From the NCBI RefSeq assembly GCF_000017625.1, contig NC_009712.1, positions 1,736,001-1,800,000 on the forward strand: a DNA stretch of 64,000 nt. Reading direction: 5' to 3'. The stretch comes from Methanoregula boonei 6A8. GTDB lineage: Archaea; Halobacteriota; Methanomicrobia; Methanomicrobiales; Methanospirillaceae. The notes beneath the pieces are model-generated. The model was not told the DNA's origin and did no database searches. It saw only the letters and a list, made by a program, of their open reading frames with translations. Positions 43,098-52,604 of the stretch are shown here, piece by piece. A program made the translations under genes and the position numbers. Position 1 is the first letter of the stretch, and every line of letters begins with the position of its first letter.

Positions 43098-45431
43098 TTA
43101 ATTCAGGCCGGGCTCTCCGGTTTTTGTGGCAATCTCCGGTCCTGCCTGGTACTGGTGTTTTCTCTTTTCAAGCCATTCGGTGAACCCGCCCATGAGGGAG
43201 AGTACCGCCGGCATCACAAAGATCGCGCCAAAGAGCGAGAATCCGACCGCGATCAGGGTACAGATCCCGAAGTTACTGATAATGGGGAAACTGGAAAGAC
43301 AGAGCGCAGAGAAACCAAAGAATGTCGCAAGACCGGAGACCGTAATGGCAGATCCAATCTTGCTGACGCTCTCCTGGATGGCGGCGATATGGTCGCCGAG
43401 TCTCTCCTCCTCTTCGGAATAGCGCTCCATCACAAGGATGGTATATTCGGCGGCAACCCCGATCGTCATTGAGGCAAGGGTGGCAGTCATCGGTGTGTAG
43501 GCAATGCCAAGCACATACATCACCACCGAATTCCAGCCGACAATGAAGATGATCGGGATAAGGGGGGAGATTGCGTGGATGTGCCGGTACACCAGCAGGA
43601 GGTACACAAAGATGAAGGCAAATCCCAGGTAGGTCATCTCGTCCTTGGATGCGACAAGCGAAGAGATAACTGTCGTAAAGACCTCGAAATCCCCTACCGG
43701 GCTCAGGGTAATTCCTGGCGGGGGATCAAGGAACGTTATATCGTTCTGGAGCTGATTTTTCAAGTCCTGCTGCTGGGGAATCTGGAGATTTGTTGTTGTG
43801 AACACGATCAGGCCACGCGTGGACCCGCTGAGGTACTGATCCCTGATGCTCTCCGGGATTTTTTCCAGTGCTGCATCGGCTTCGCTCTGGGTCTGGGGCA
43901 TTGTTCCGCCGTTGTAGGCCATAATGTAGGTCACAATGGAGGTTGCCGAGGTAATGTGGGACTGGTGGGAGAGTTCGTAATCCTGGAAATTTTTTATCCA
44001 TTGGAGCGTATCAAGATCGGTAACCCGGGCACCCTGGATATAATAATCCGCAGTTACCGTAGAGCCAAGGATGTTTGTGACGGTGTCCAGGTCGATTTTT
44101 GCCGGCAGGGTGCTGGGGACAAAGTCTTTCTGATCCGCATTGATAGGGATGAGCGGGTCGATCTGGAAGCCGATGACGGCAATAACTAACCCGATGAGCA
44201 GGATAGGGATCGGATTTTTGGCGATCTTCACCGCGCTGTCGGTAAGGAACTGGCTGTAGGACCAGGATTTTTTCCTGGGAGTGGCAGGTGGCAGGGACTC
44301 GCAGGCATCTTCGCCAACCGCATAACATACCTTAGGGGTCTGGGCTTTAGGCTTGTAGTGGATGACAAGAGCGATCGCCGGGAGTCCCACAAGCGAGACG
44401 CAGTAACAGCTCATGATACCGATCATCGCCACAAGGCCAAAGGAACGGATCATGGGCACGGTCGAGACGAACATCGCAGCAAACCCGAGGGATGTAGCAA
44501 GCATTGCATACATAACGGCAGGCCCGGTGCGAGTGATGGTCATGAACACTGCATCTTCAAGCGATCCTTTGCGGGCCTCTTCGTCAAGCCGGGCATGGAA
44601 CTGGATCGCATAATCGATGCCAAGGCCGATCATGACCGGGAAAGCCCCGAGCACGGCAAGAGTAAGCTGAATGCCGGCAAGCCCCATGATGCCCATCGCG
44701 GTGGTAAGGCCCAGCCCGACAAAGAGGACCGGCAGGAACCGATGGCTGACGTACGAAAAGAGCAGGCCCATCATGATTACCATCAGGATCATTGCTGCAC
44801 CGATGAGCACGCCCATCTGGGATCCCATCGTTGCCTCCAGCTGGGCATGGAACGCCGGCATTCCGGATATTGAAATTCCTAATCCGGGTGGCGGATTCGA
44901 CTGGTCAACTACCTGCTGGACCGTGTCAAGGACCGTAGTCTGGGTGAGTTTTGCCGAGATCCCGGTATAGGGATCCACTTCCATTAAGACCAGGACATTA
45001 GAGGGCAGGTAAATTTCCCTGGCAGATGGCGGGAGCTGGCCTACGAGCGCATCGATCTCACCCTTTGTCTGGGGGAGGACCCCATGGTTCTCCTGTTTTA
45101 GGATATCAACGATACTGGAAACACCGGAAATATAGCGCTGCTGCCGGAGATCCCCTTCCAGCCGGTCCATGTAGTTGAGCACGGCGGGGCTCGTCGGGTC
45201 GCTGGTCTTGATAATCAGGACAAATACGTCTTTGTTGATCGTTTCGGTGTAGTGATTATTGGTGATGCCCTCCGGCGATGTTTTATCTATGTACACATTG
45301 TTGCTGGTGTCCATGGTGATCATGGTCATGCCATAGAGGGCAATGACAAAAAGCACCCCTATTGCAGCGATTATCACCTTGGGATGGCGATTGACCCCAT
45401 GGGCAATGGCGGAAAAGATTTGATCGATCAT
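43098..45431 (-). CDS. RND/MMPL-family exporter (HAE3-like)
   Basis: A 777-residue transporter with the duplicated RND plan: one membrane helix, a large outer loop, then five or six helices, twice. Signature segments are GLGIDYAIQFHARLDEE in the first half and GVAAEYTILVMERYSEEEE in the second, the acidic residue in each being the expected proton-relay position (Asp in the first, Glu in the second). It likely exports hydrophobic or lipid-like compounds using the ion gradient. Substrate unknown. The start has a GGAG site five bases upstream. Confidence 0.9.
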   Translation of the reverse strand: MIDQIFSAIAHGVNRHPKVIIAAIGVLFVIALYGMTMITMDTSNNVYIDKTSPEGITNNHYTETINKDVFVLIIKTSDPTSPAVLNYMDRLEGDLRQQRYISGVSSIVDILKQENHGVLPQTKGEIDALVGQLPPSAREIYLPSNVLVLMEVDPYTGISAKLTQTTVLDTVQQVVDQSNPPPGLGISISGMPAFHAQLEATMGSQMGVLIGAAMILMVIMMGLLFSYVSHRFLPVLFVGLGLTTAMGIMGLAGIQLTLAVLGAFPVMIGLGIDYAIQFHARLDEEARKGSLEDAVFMTITRTGPAVMYAMLATSLGFAAMFVSTVPMIRSFGLVAMIGIMSCYCVSLVGLPAIALVIHYKPKAQTPKVCYAVGEDACESLPPATPRKKSWSYSQFLTDSAVKIAKNPIPILLIGLVIAVIGFQIDPLIPINADQKDFVPSTLPAKIDLDTVTNILGSTVTADYYIQGARVTDLDTLQWIKNFQDYELSHQSHITSATSIVTYIMAYNGGTMPQTQSEADAALEKIPESIRDQYLSGSTRGLIVFTTTNLQIPQQQDLKNQLQNDITFLDPPPGITLSPVGDFEVFTTVISSLVASKDEMTYLGFAFIFVYLLLVYRHIHAISPLIPIIFIVGWNSVVMYVLGIAYTPMTATLASMTIGVAAEYTILVMERYSEEEERLGDHIAAIQESVSKIGSAITVSGLATFFGFSALCLSSFPIISNFGICTLIAVGFSLFGAIFVMPAVLSLMGGFTEWLEKRKHQYQAGPEIATKTGEPGLN

Positions 45432-45470
45432 GATTGCTCCCTTTTGTCGTAACGGAGAAAGTCCGAAAAT

Positions 45471-46874
45471 TTACCTCGGCTTAAACCACCTGAGGTAGGC
45501 ACCGTATCCGGCAGCCGCGAGCACGGCAAGGAGGATCACAATAAGGGCCGGCAGGCCGATCAGGTTAACCGGGTTAAATGGCGGGACAACCTGGATATTT
45601 GCCTTGAGCGGATCAGAGGTGAACTGGTTATCAAGGGAGTCGCGGTAAAGAACCTCGGCATCCATGCCGTAGTCCTTTACCGTCGCATCGGAGTCGGCAG
45701 TGATATCGAATGAGGCCGTCCGGGTCTCTCCCGGGGCTATGGTACCCAAAAATGACGTATCATCGTTGCAGGTAAAGGGAACGATTGCGCTGATCCGGGC
45801 TTCGGCGTTGTATGCCGTGGTACCACCGACATTCTGGACCTGGTAGGTAAGGACCGTCTTTCCTCCCGGAGACATCGACGCGTCCACCGGCGTCATGGTA
45901 AATTTTACCTTCTGGCCAACCGGGACACCCACCGTTTCTATGGGCGAGTCCACGTAGTCACCCTCATAGTTTTTGTAATAAACGAGCACGTCAAGCGGGT
46001 AGGTCTTCTGCTGTGCATCATGATCCACCGTTACCCGGAACGAACAGTTGGTCACCACACCCACCGGGAAGTCCCCGATATAATTGCTTCCTTCAGTAGG
46101 GACAAGTGGGCTGTCCTGGCTCTGCCGGACCTGGACCACGGCATTCTGGCCGTTATCCGATCCCACATTCTTTACGGTCAGATTGACATACCCCTCGATA
46201 CCGGCGTTGAGGTTGTCAGCCTGAACATCGGAAACTGCAATTTCTATCTGGGGTTTTATGTGGATAGGGACGAGAATGGTCTGGTTGACGCTTTTGTACT
46301 GGTAATTGAGCGTCTCGCTGCCTTCCTGGTTAGCCTGGTACAGGTAGGTGTAATTCAGGATTACCGGCAGCTGATAGACCCCGGCCGGAGCATATTTGTT
46401 GACCGTGATGTGGAATGCTTCCGTGGCACTCTGGCTTGCCGGCAGGTCTCCGGCAATCTGCGGGTCTGCCTTGACCACCAGCGGTGCATCCCCGGCTCCC
46501 AGCGTAACCGTCAGCTGCTTTGCCGTGCTCGAAAGATCACCCGGGCTTATGATCCCCGACTTGACGATCATAAATTCATTGAGCCCGGTATTCTCTATCT
46601 CTGCCTGGAGACTGAGATCGTCACCCGGGGAAAATTCGTTTGTTCCCACGATATGAGCCGAGAGCTCCGGGTTGCCTGCCATCACCTGCTCCCCCGCTGA
46701 CACCGGAGAAACGGCGATCAGGAGGAATACAGCAAGAGCCGCACATAAGATCCAGAGGATGCCCCAGGCACCCTCCGAACCATTCCGGGAGCCTTTCAAA
46801 GACACCGATCTTTTGTACGATCCGCAATTATTTCCTTTAGGTTCGCCATTGCGCAAAACCGCTGAATATACCAT
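45471..46874 (-). CDS. COG1361 S-layer-like extracellular protein (paralogue 1)
   Basis: A 467-residue protein that begins the exporter unit. Unlike its paralogues it has about 36 charged residues before the membrane/signal helix (~38-58). AGNPELSAHIVGTNEFSPGD, Ig-like repeats (GYVNLTVKNVGSDNGQNA, NYIGDFPVGVVTNC) and a C-terminal helix with WFKPR follow. A T/A-rich stretch near 46900 could be its TATA box, making the mRNA nearly leaderless. It is divergent from the tetR gene at 47126. Confidence 0.8.
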   Translation of the reverse strand: MVYSAVLRNGEPKGNNCGSYKRSVSLKGSRNGSEGAWGILWILCAALAVFLLIAVSPVSAGEQVMAGNPELSAHIVGTNEFSPGDDLSLQAEIENTGLNEFMIVKSGIISPGDLSSTAKQLTVTLGAGDAPLVVKADPQIAGDLPASQSATEAFHITVNKYAPAGVYQLPVILNYTYLYQANQEGSETLNYQYKSVNQTILVPIHIKPQIEIAVSDVQADNLNAGIEGYVNLTVKNVGSDNGQNAVVQVRQSQDSPLVPTEGSNYIGDFPVGVVTNCSFRVTVDHDAQQKTYPLDVLVYYKNYEGDYVDSPIETVGVPVGQKVKFTMTPVDASMSPGGKTVLTYQVQNVGGTTAYNAEARISAIVPFTCNDDTSFLGTIAPGETRTASFDITADSDATVKDYGMDAEVLYRDSLDNQFTSDPLKANIQVVPPFNPVNLIGLPALIVILLAVLAAAGYGAYLRWFKPR

Positions 46875-47068
46875 TAAGCACTCACTTCCCTTTTTTGGCT
46901 TTTTTTAATCTGATGCATTCCGGCATGATCTGGGCTTTTTGTACAGGGAGATCTTCCCCGCTCGTTCCTGCACCATCCATGCGTACGGATGATAGGTATA
47001 ATGTATCTTTGTTCAAATTATTAAACCTTTGTTTACTTTGAAAACATAAATACAATTTATTGGATAAC

Positions 47069-47080
47069 GTTTAATTAAAC
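47069..47080. promoter_or_regulatory. palindrome between the exporter unit and tetR
   Basis: GTTTAATTAAAC at 47069-47080 is a perfect 12-base palindrome 46 bases before the tetR start, in a very AT-rich gap. It is a plausible TetR operator; none is proven. Confidence 0.35.
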
Positions 47081-47125
47081 AAACACAAAGAGAATATAGT
47101 TGGAACAGTATACAGTTACAGAATC

Positions 47126-47725
47126 ATGCCCAGAATCAATACGGAATACCGGGACGAGGCCAAAAAGAAGATTATTGCTGCTGCGATGGAGATTGCAGCC
47201 ACTGAAGGATGGCATGCAGTAACACTGGAATCCATTGCGCAGAAGATCGGCGTGACCAAGGGAGCCTTTTATTCTTATTTCGAGAGCAGCAATGCATTAA
47301 CCCAGGAAGTGATCGTGACCATTATTAAGGATCACCAGGGCCAGCAGGTTTCTGCGTTTGCCCGGACCACTGATATCAACACTGCACTCGATCACGCGGC
47401 AAATGTTCTCTTCATTAAACCCAGACGATACATCCCGCTCTACATCCAGACTATTGTCACCTGCATGCCCCAGGAGCCTGAATTCCGGAAAGAAATTTTT
47501 TCCCTGATCGATGAAAGTGTGACCCGGTTTGCAGAAGCACTCCTCCCGTTCCAGGAATCAGGGCAGATCGCCAAAGACGTGGATCTTGCTTCAGCAGTCC
47601 GGGGAATTTATGCCATGAATCTGGGTCTTGATATCATGATGTATGTGCTGGGTGGCGGGGATCCGGAGACTGCAAAGGAGACCTGGATTGCTCATACCAA
47701 AGAGATCTTACACATCACTACGTAG
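47126..47725 (+). CDS. TetR-family regulator (first)
   Basis: A 199-residue TetR protein. Residues ~1-60 are the DNA-binding part (MPRINTEYRDEAKKKIIAAA, then TLESIAQKIGVTKGAFYSYF as the HTH); the rest is the helical ligand-binding and dimer domain. It is divergent from the RND/COG1361 unit, the usual arrangement for a local efflux repressor, so that unit is its likely target (inference). It is paralogous to the regulator at 49255. The inducer is unknown. Confidence 0.88.
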   Translation: MPRINTEYRDEAKKKIIAAAMEIAATEGWHAVTLESIAQKIGVTKGAFYSYFESSNALTQEVIVTIIKDHQGQQVSAFARTTDINTALDHAANVLFIKPRRYIPLYIQTIVTCMPQEPEFRKEIFSLIDESVTRFAEALLPFQESGQIAKDVDLASAVRGIYAMNLGLDIMMYVLGGGDPETAKETWIAHTKEILHITT

Positions 47726-48089
47726 GAACGGTCAGCACTGTTTTTTCTTTTATCCCTGATCGTACCGTTCCGGCCGCGAGGGCGCCCGGCATATGCGTAC
47801 CGATAAAAACGCGATAAAATAGATCTCCCAATTACGGTTAAACGCAACAACCCGGCCAGGGATTTCCTGTAATAGTCCAGAGGCAGCACCTTTGAGGGGG
47901 GCCAGTACACCTCACCCTGCCAAATAGCTAACGGTACAGGGTTTACCTGCACAGTTACCCTACCCACGCCCGGCTGCGGACAGATAGAAAACAGGTAAGG
48001 GAAGAACCATTCATTTGCTCATGGGTTCTTCTGGAAGAAATCCTGATCTTCCCGGGTTTTTCCCAGACCTGTTTTTTTAAAAAAAAGTG
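47726..48089. other. 364-base non-coding stretch
   Basis: Between two converging genes. I see no gene or RNA. There is a poly-T/poly-A junction near 48070-48100 that may terminate the minus-strand membrane protein gene. Confidence 0.5.
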
Positions 48090-48776
48090 TTACTTTTTTA
48101 AGATGCCCGAAAGTACCTGGTCCATGATCTCCCCGCTGCGATCCTTGAGACCAAACCCGACGATGATCGCAATCGCGGCGCCAAGGCCAAGGCCAATACC
48201 CCATGCGACCGGGGTAACAAACGTATAGATGATAGTGAGGTCGAGTTCCAGCTGCGAGAGGGCGAGAATTACCGTGATAAAATACAAAAAGACCCGGAGA
48301 AGGACCAGGACGGGCCTGATAAACTCGACATCCTTCTGGGCATAATACCGGTTAAGGAAATCGATAAACGCGTCAATTAAGAGGAAGCCGGCCACCAGAA
48401 TAATGACAAAGACAACCACGTGCGGGATGTAATTGACAATCTCCATCATCAGCTGGGACAGGTAATCCAGGTTCAGAATATTAACTGCTGCAAGAAGCGC
48501 TATCAGGTATACTACGATACGGACCGTAATATCGCCGATATATCCCAGCGTCAGCCCGGCACTTTTCATAGAGCCGCGGATCGAAGCAAGGTCTGCCCCT
48601 TCTTCCACGACATGTTGTTCACCGATCTTGTCAAGAATAATCCGGGCAGCCTTGCCCAGGAGACGGCCGACAATCCAGCCGAGAATAAGGACGACGAGCG
48701 CACCTATGATACCAGGGACATACGTCGCCAGATTATGGTAAGTACCACTAAAGAATGTATCCGTTACAGGAGCCAT
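48090..48776 (-). CDS. membrane protein with conserved TM-helix repeats (MscS-related type)
   Basis: A 228-residue protein with four to five membrane helices. The start AtYVPGIIGALVVLILGWIVGRLLGK-like helix and later helices match the conserved TM-helix repeat found in CmpX-like and MscS-related proteins, but there is no MscS beta domain. A role in osmotic response is possible but not shown. I chose ATG 48776, ten bases after a GGAGGT site; an ATG at 48785 is too close to it. Confidence 0.75.
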   Translation of the reverse strand: MAPVTDTFFSGTYHNLATYVPGIIGALVVLILGWIVGRLLGKAARIILDKIGEQHVVEEGADLASIRGSMKSAGLTLGYIGDITVRIVVYLIALLAAVNILNLDYLSQLMMEIVNYIPHVVVFVIILVAGFLLIDAFIDFLNRYYAQKDVEFIRPVLVLLRVFLYFITVILALSQLELDLTIIYTFVTPVAWGIGLGLGAAIAIIVGFGLKDRSGEIMDQVLSGILKK

Positions 48777-49254
48777 TGTTGTCATAACCTCCACGATTAA
48801 CTGCAGAACAGGGATCTTTCCTTTTATTTCGCGAGTGAGCCCATCAGGTTCATTCTCTTTTTCGTTTTCCCCGGTAAATCCTGTCGCGTGTTAACGTACT
48901 TTTTGTGTGCCGTTTACCCTTTCATGAAAGACCGTATCGCGAAAAGCGGGTTGGAGTGTTTTTCTGTGGGGGACATTTTTTTTTGCTTTTCGCGAATTCC
49001 GGTCAGGCTAAAGTCTTTTTGCGGATGAATGCCCTCCGACCCGGCACCTGACGATGCCTGAGAGGGTTGGAGTTTATCATCAGATCTGGTGTCTGTATCC
49101 GGGTTTTCGGGCATATCCGCGGGACTGGCACCATTGTCCCAAAATACTATACATACTTTTACTATATCAAAATATCTGTCAACTTTCTAAACGAAAGTTA
49201 AATTAAGTGAAACGATGTAGATATAATGGAGGATATCGCAGGTAGCAGACGGAC
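48777..49254. other. 478-base stretch, mostly non-coding
   Basis: It holds the promoter region of the second tetR gene. A 66-codon minus-strand frame at 48914-49114 would give a polar, disordered peptide; I cannot tell whether it is real. The last 120 bases are AT-rich with the inverted repeat described at 49181. Confidence 0.4.
49181..49199. promoter_or_regulatory. inverted repeat before the second tetR gene
   Basis: AACTTTC-TAAAC-GAAAGTT at 49181-49199 is a perfect 7-5-7 inverted repeat 55 bases before the tetR start. Size and place suit a TetR auto-operator. Confidence 0.5.
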
Positions 49255-49866
49255 ATGCCACGAATCAATGCTGAATACCACCGCGACGCAAAAAGGAAAA
49301 TTATTACAGCGACGCTTGATATCGCCCGTGAGAGCGGCTGGAGTACGGTGACGCTGGAGGCTGTTGCACGAAGGGTGGGCGTAACAAAAGCCGCACTGTA
49401 TACCTACTTTGAGAACAGCAGTTCCCTAACAGAAGAGGCCACCTTCGAACTTATCCGGAAACTCTGGGGACGCATTCTCGCTGACACAGAAAAAGAGAAC
49501 GTCGGGATCCGCGAATCGATTGAACATATCGCTGAGATCCTTTATTCCCGTGGCGATCCTATTGCACCGCTCTTTTTACAGGCGTTATCGGCAATTATCC
49601 GGGATAAGCAGTTCCGCGAGCAGGTATACCGGCAGTATGACGAAGTGCTTCTTGCTCTCTCCAGAAAACTTTTAGAGCGACAAAGATCGGGAGAGATCTC
49701 AACAATGATCGATGTGTACGGAGCAATCCGTGCTATTAACGGATTAACCCTGGGTCTTGCATTTATCTATATCCTGTCGGAGGAAGATCCGCAGGAAGCA
49801 AGAGTGATCTGGATAGACTCGGTGGAATGTATCCTGCAGTTAAAGCCTTATCAAGATTCGGATTGA
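49255..49866 (+). CDS. TetR-family regulator (second)
   Basis: A 203-residue TetR protein, similar through the DNA-binding domain to the one at 47126 (MPRINAEYHRDAKRKIITAT, then TLEAVARRVGVTKAALYTYF). The C-terminal domain is more diverged. No exporter lies next to it; the nearest gene upstream is the TM-helix protein, divergent at 48776. Target and inducer are unknown; self-regulation through the inverted repeat at 49181 is likely. Confidence 0.87.
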   Translation: MPRINAEYHRDAKRKIITATLDIARESGWSTVTLEAVARRVGVTKAALYTYFENSSSLTEEATFELIRKLWGRILADTEKENVGIRESIEHIAEILYSRGDPIAPLFLQALSAIIRDKQFREQVYRQYDEVLLALSRKLLERQRSGEISTMIDVYGAIRAINGLTLGLAFIYILSEEDPQEARVIWIDSVECILQLKPYQDSD

Positions 49867-49958
49867 GGGTTCAGTTGCATTTGCGGACCGGGCAGAGATA
49901 TAGGGGATCATCCATGTCCTTCGGGATCTTGGCTATGCTTTTCCGGGCCCAAATTAAA

Positions 49959-50154
49959 CCCGGATTCCCGATCCGGGGGTCCCGTTTTCCGGTTCCACCG
50001 GAAAGGGTGTCCACGTCCACGGAAAAAATGGCAATTTGTCCTTTTTTTCAAAAACCGGCCAAAAATGAGGGCCTTCAAACCTGCATTATAGCGGGCTTTC
50101 TTTTGCCCCGGTTTTCCGGATGTGCCGGAATAGGGGGCATGTGTAAAAAAGGGC
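49959..50154 (+). repeat. dispersed 196-bp repeat, copy B
   Basis: Second copy of the element at 37968-38164, in the same orientation and almost the same length. Its two hairpins are perfect: TTTCCGG-TTCCA-CCGGAAA (49986-50004) and TTCCGG-ATGTG-CCGGAA (50114-50130). It fills most of the 378-base gap between tetR and the CCA gene. No other gene is seen there. Confidence 0.75.
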
Positions 50155-50244
50155 GTTATACGAAGATCCCTTCTAATACCTTCTCTCCGGAGGGGAAAGG
50201 ATGATGACCCCCGGTCCGGATGCCCTCATTCGCAGCAGCCCGGT

Positions 50245-51627
50245 TTATTCCCGGCCCGGCCTGTCCCGCTCGATCCTGACAAGCGGCGATCGCCGGGAAA
50301 AGAACGTGGCAATAAACCCGGAGAACTCTTCCTGCCAGCAATCGGCGCCCTCAAGCACGCACCAGTCTTTCCCGAGCGACTCCCGCACGTGCCGGCCGGT
50401 TCCCACGGAGAGAATGGCAGGTGAGCTTATGAGATCCCCGGCCCGGGTAAATTCCCGGGGCACCTCGGTCACGTACCGCCCGTTCTCGATAAACGGCCCG
50501 GGCAGGGGCGAAGTGCGGTACTTCTCCCGGAACTTCTCCGCGTTTACCCGGTTCCAGACCGGCGGTCCTTCGTGGCGGCGGATGGGCGGAAGCTCATCAA
50601 TTATGAGCTCGAAGAGGAGCATGCACCGCCCCGGCCCCATCCGGTAATGGGCGTGGTGTACGGCAAAACCGCTCCGGTCCAGGAGATCCGATATTGCTCC
50701 CGTGCTCCGCTTGAGCTGGGGCACCACGATCTCCTCAATGAACGGTGGGGTGGCAAACGTGACCGCATAAAGCGAGGTGCCCCGCGAGGCAAGCAGTGCC
50801 GCAAGATCGGCCGGGCAGCACGGGTATTCCTTTCGGATACGGAAAAATTCCTCCGAAGGTGCATCGCGGTAGCCCCGGGCTAGCTCCACGAACTCTGCCA
50901 TCCGGTCAAGCGAGACCGCCGCTGCTACGTTGCGCCGGGGATCCACCGGGTCAATTACCACAAGCGGCTCATCGAATTTCTTTGCCGCATGCTTCCCGAT
51001 ATCGATAATCACCGGCGGTCGCCACTCTGCTGCCGCGGCAAGGAGCGGGGCAAACCCGCCGTAATGGAGGACGAGAAGCTCGCAAAGATAGCCCGAGAAA
51101 CCTTCGGTCATCTGGTCGGACCCATAGATCCCCCCGGCCTTTGCGAACTGTTTTAAGAGGAGCACATCGTCGGTCAGGCCGTTGATCTTGTCCGTGATGT
51201 ACCGGGTATGGAATGGTGTCCGGTCCACCGCGCTCTGGATATGTTCAGCGCTTGCCACGTTGTAGCAGGGCACGAGATCCACATCGATCCCCTCAACGTT
51301 TGCATTGATGTACGGGTGTTCGGCGTACTTCTCGTGGAACATGGGAGTAAACGCCCGTGCGATGCTCCGGGCAAGCGCAAGACCCTCGGTTTCGAGTGCC
51401 TCGCGGGGCATCTCCGGGGAAAAGAGCAGGAAGACATCGAGGTCGCGGTCGCCTTTTACCCAGGTGTTCCGGGCAATCGAGCCGACCACCATCCCTGTTG
51501 CTTTCCCGCTCGCATTGATCGCATCAAGCAGCCGGCGCGCAACCCCGGCAATGTACTCGCGCTCCTCTGCGGAAGGGCGGAGCTGCCCGGAAAGGAGCTG
51601 TTCCTCAAACGGGAGCCGGCCGCTCAC
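50245..51627 (-). CDS. cca: CCA tRNA nucleotidyltransferase (archaeal class I)
   Basis: A 460-residue class I CCA-adding enzyme. It builds the CCA end on tRNAs, needed here since the tRNA-Leu gene lacks it. VGSIARNTWVKGDRDLDVFL (48-67) holds the nucleotidyltransferase GS...DLD motif with Asp62 and Asp64; GIDVDLVPCY supplies the third carboxylate. The middle and tail regions match the archaeal body and tail domains. Start is GTG 51627, overlapping the thpR stop. Confidence 0.94.
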   Translation of the reverse strand: MSGRLPFEEQLLSGQLRPSAEEREYIAGVARRLLDAINASGKATGMVVGSIARNTWVKGDRDLDVFLLFSPEMPREALETEGLALARSIARAFTPMFHEKYAEHPYINANVEGIDVDLVPCYNVASAEHIQSAVDRTPFHTRYITDKINGLTDDVLLLKQFAKAGGIYGSDQMTEGFSGYLCELLVLHYGGFAPLLAAAAEWRPPVIIDIGKHAAKKFDEPLVVIDPVDPRRNVAAAVSLDRMAEFVELARGYRDAPSEEFFRIRKEYPCCPADLAALLASRGTSLYAVTFATPPFIEEIVVPQLKRSTGAISDLLDRSGFAVHHAHYRMGPGRCMLLFELIIDELPPIRRHEGPPVWNRVNAEKFREKYRTSPLPGPFIENGRYVTEVPREFTRAGDLISSPAILSVGTGRHVRESLGKDWCVLEGADCWQEEFSGFIATFFSRRSPLVRIERDRPGRE

Positions 51628-52163
51628 CAGGCCACCTCTGCAATATCCTCGTACACCGGTCCGTTGGGAGTGAGCGTGCTCTTCTTAAGCTTGAGACCGG
51701 CAACCATGCAGCTGCCGCAGGGGGCGGTCTTCACTTCCTCCAGGCACCGGAAAAGTGCCGGGTTTGCCACTTTGACCCGGGCGAGCGTTGCATGGGGGGT
51801 AAACGCCCGGGTCTCGCGGGCAAACCCGAGCGGCGCAAGAACGCTTTCGACAGCGCCAAAGACCTCGCGGCCCTTCCCGGCATCGTCGATTGCGCACCAG
51901 ACTGTATGCGGGCTTTTGAAATTGTTGACCGTGATCCGGCTGCCTTTTGCGGCAAACGGCACGGCCTTTATAGTATTTAAGGCACTGATGACCAGCGGGA
52001 TCTTACGCTCGTCTACTTCGCCAAGGAACTTGACCGTGATATGGATGAGCGGGGGATCGACAAATGTGAGCCGTGATGAACTCTTTTTGAACGTATCCTG
52101 CGCTGCTCTCAGGAGCTCCCGCATCTCCTCTGATATCTCGAATGCCACAAACGCCCTGACCAT
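51624..52163 (-). CDS. thpR: RNA 2',3'-cyclic phosphodiesterase (ThpR)
   Basis: A 179-residue 2H phosphoesterase. The two catalytic motifs are HIT (41-43, in HITVKFLG) and HAT (124-126, in FTPHATLARV). It opens 2',3'-cyclic phosphates at RNA ends, for example after tRNA splicing. Coupling to cca by a four-base overlap supports a role in tRNA ends. I chose ATG 52163, so that the protein starts MVRAFVAFE as relatives do; ATG 52175 is the alternative. Confidence 0.9.
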   Translation of the reverse strand: MVRAFVAFEISEEMRELLRAAQDTFKKSSSRLTFVDPPLIHITVKFLGEVDERKIPLVISALNTIKAVPFAAKGSRITVNNFKSPHTVWCAIDDAGKGREVFGAVESVLAPLGFARETRAFTPHATLARVKVANPALFRCLEEVKTAPCGSCMVAGLKLKKSTLTPNGPVYEDIAEVAW

Positions 52164-52334
52164 GACTGTATGCATTGGTTAGTCAGTCCACAATGGTAAT
52201 CGTTTCCATGAAAGAACCCGGTACCAGGCAAAAACCGGGTTTAGCCAGGTACAATTACCCGGGTTTACGGCGGCAGGGATCGTCTTTTATCCAAAAAAGT
52301 GCATATTGCTAAAATGAAAGAGAGGTTAGTGTCC

Positions 52335-52604
52335 ATGCCGGAATCCGTACCCCTGATTGTCTATTCCCTTGAGATGTGCCCGCACTGCGAGATGCTCAAA
52401 AAATTCCTCAAAAACAAGGGATATGCGTATTCCGAAAAGGACCTCTCCACCGCAGAGGCCCTTACCGAGCTCCGGGTAAACGGCGTCTTTGTCAATGAAG
52501 CGCCGGTCCTCCAGCGCGGTGAGGACTTCTACACCACTGATGACATCTTCCCGGCAGGATCGCTTGACGAGAAAAAACTCGGTGCGATACTCTCGGGTGC
52601 ATGA
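52335..52604 (+). CDS. NrdH/glutaredoxin-like redoxin
   Basis: An 89-residue thioredoxin-fold protein with a CPHC active site (Cys15 and Cys18). The stop overlaps the class III ribonucleotide reductase start as ATGA. In methanogens with the NrdD2 type of this enzyme, an NrdH-like redoxin is the known reductant (Methanosarcina barkeri precedent), so this is probably the dedicated electron donor (inference). ATG 52335 follows an AGAGGT site. Confidence 0.85.
   Translation: MPESVPLIVYSLEMCPHCEMLKKFLKNKGYAYSEKDLSTAEALTELRVNGVFVNEAPVLQRGEDFYTTDDIFPAGSLDEKKLGAILSGA

Noticed and set aside
48914-49114. A 66-codon polar minus-strand frame
   Set aside because: Possible but unsupported; composition is disordered and no relative is recognised, so it is only mentioned in the gap entry.
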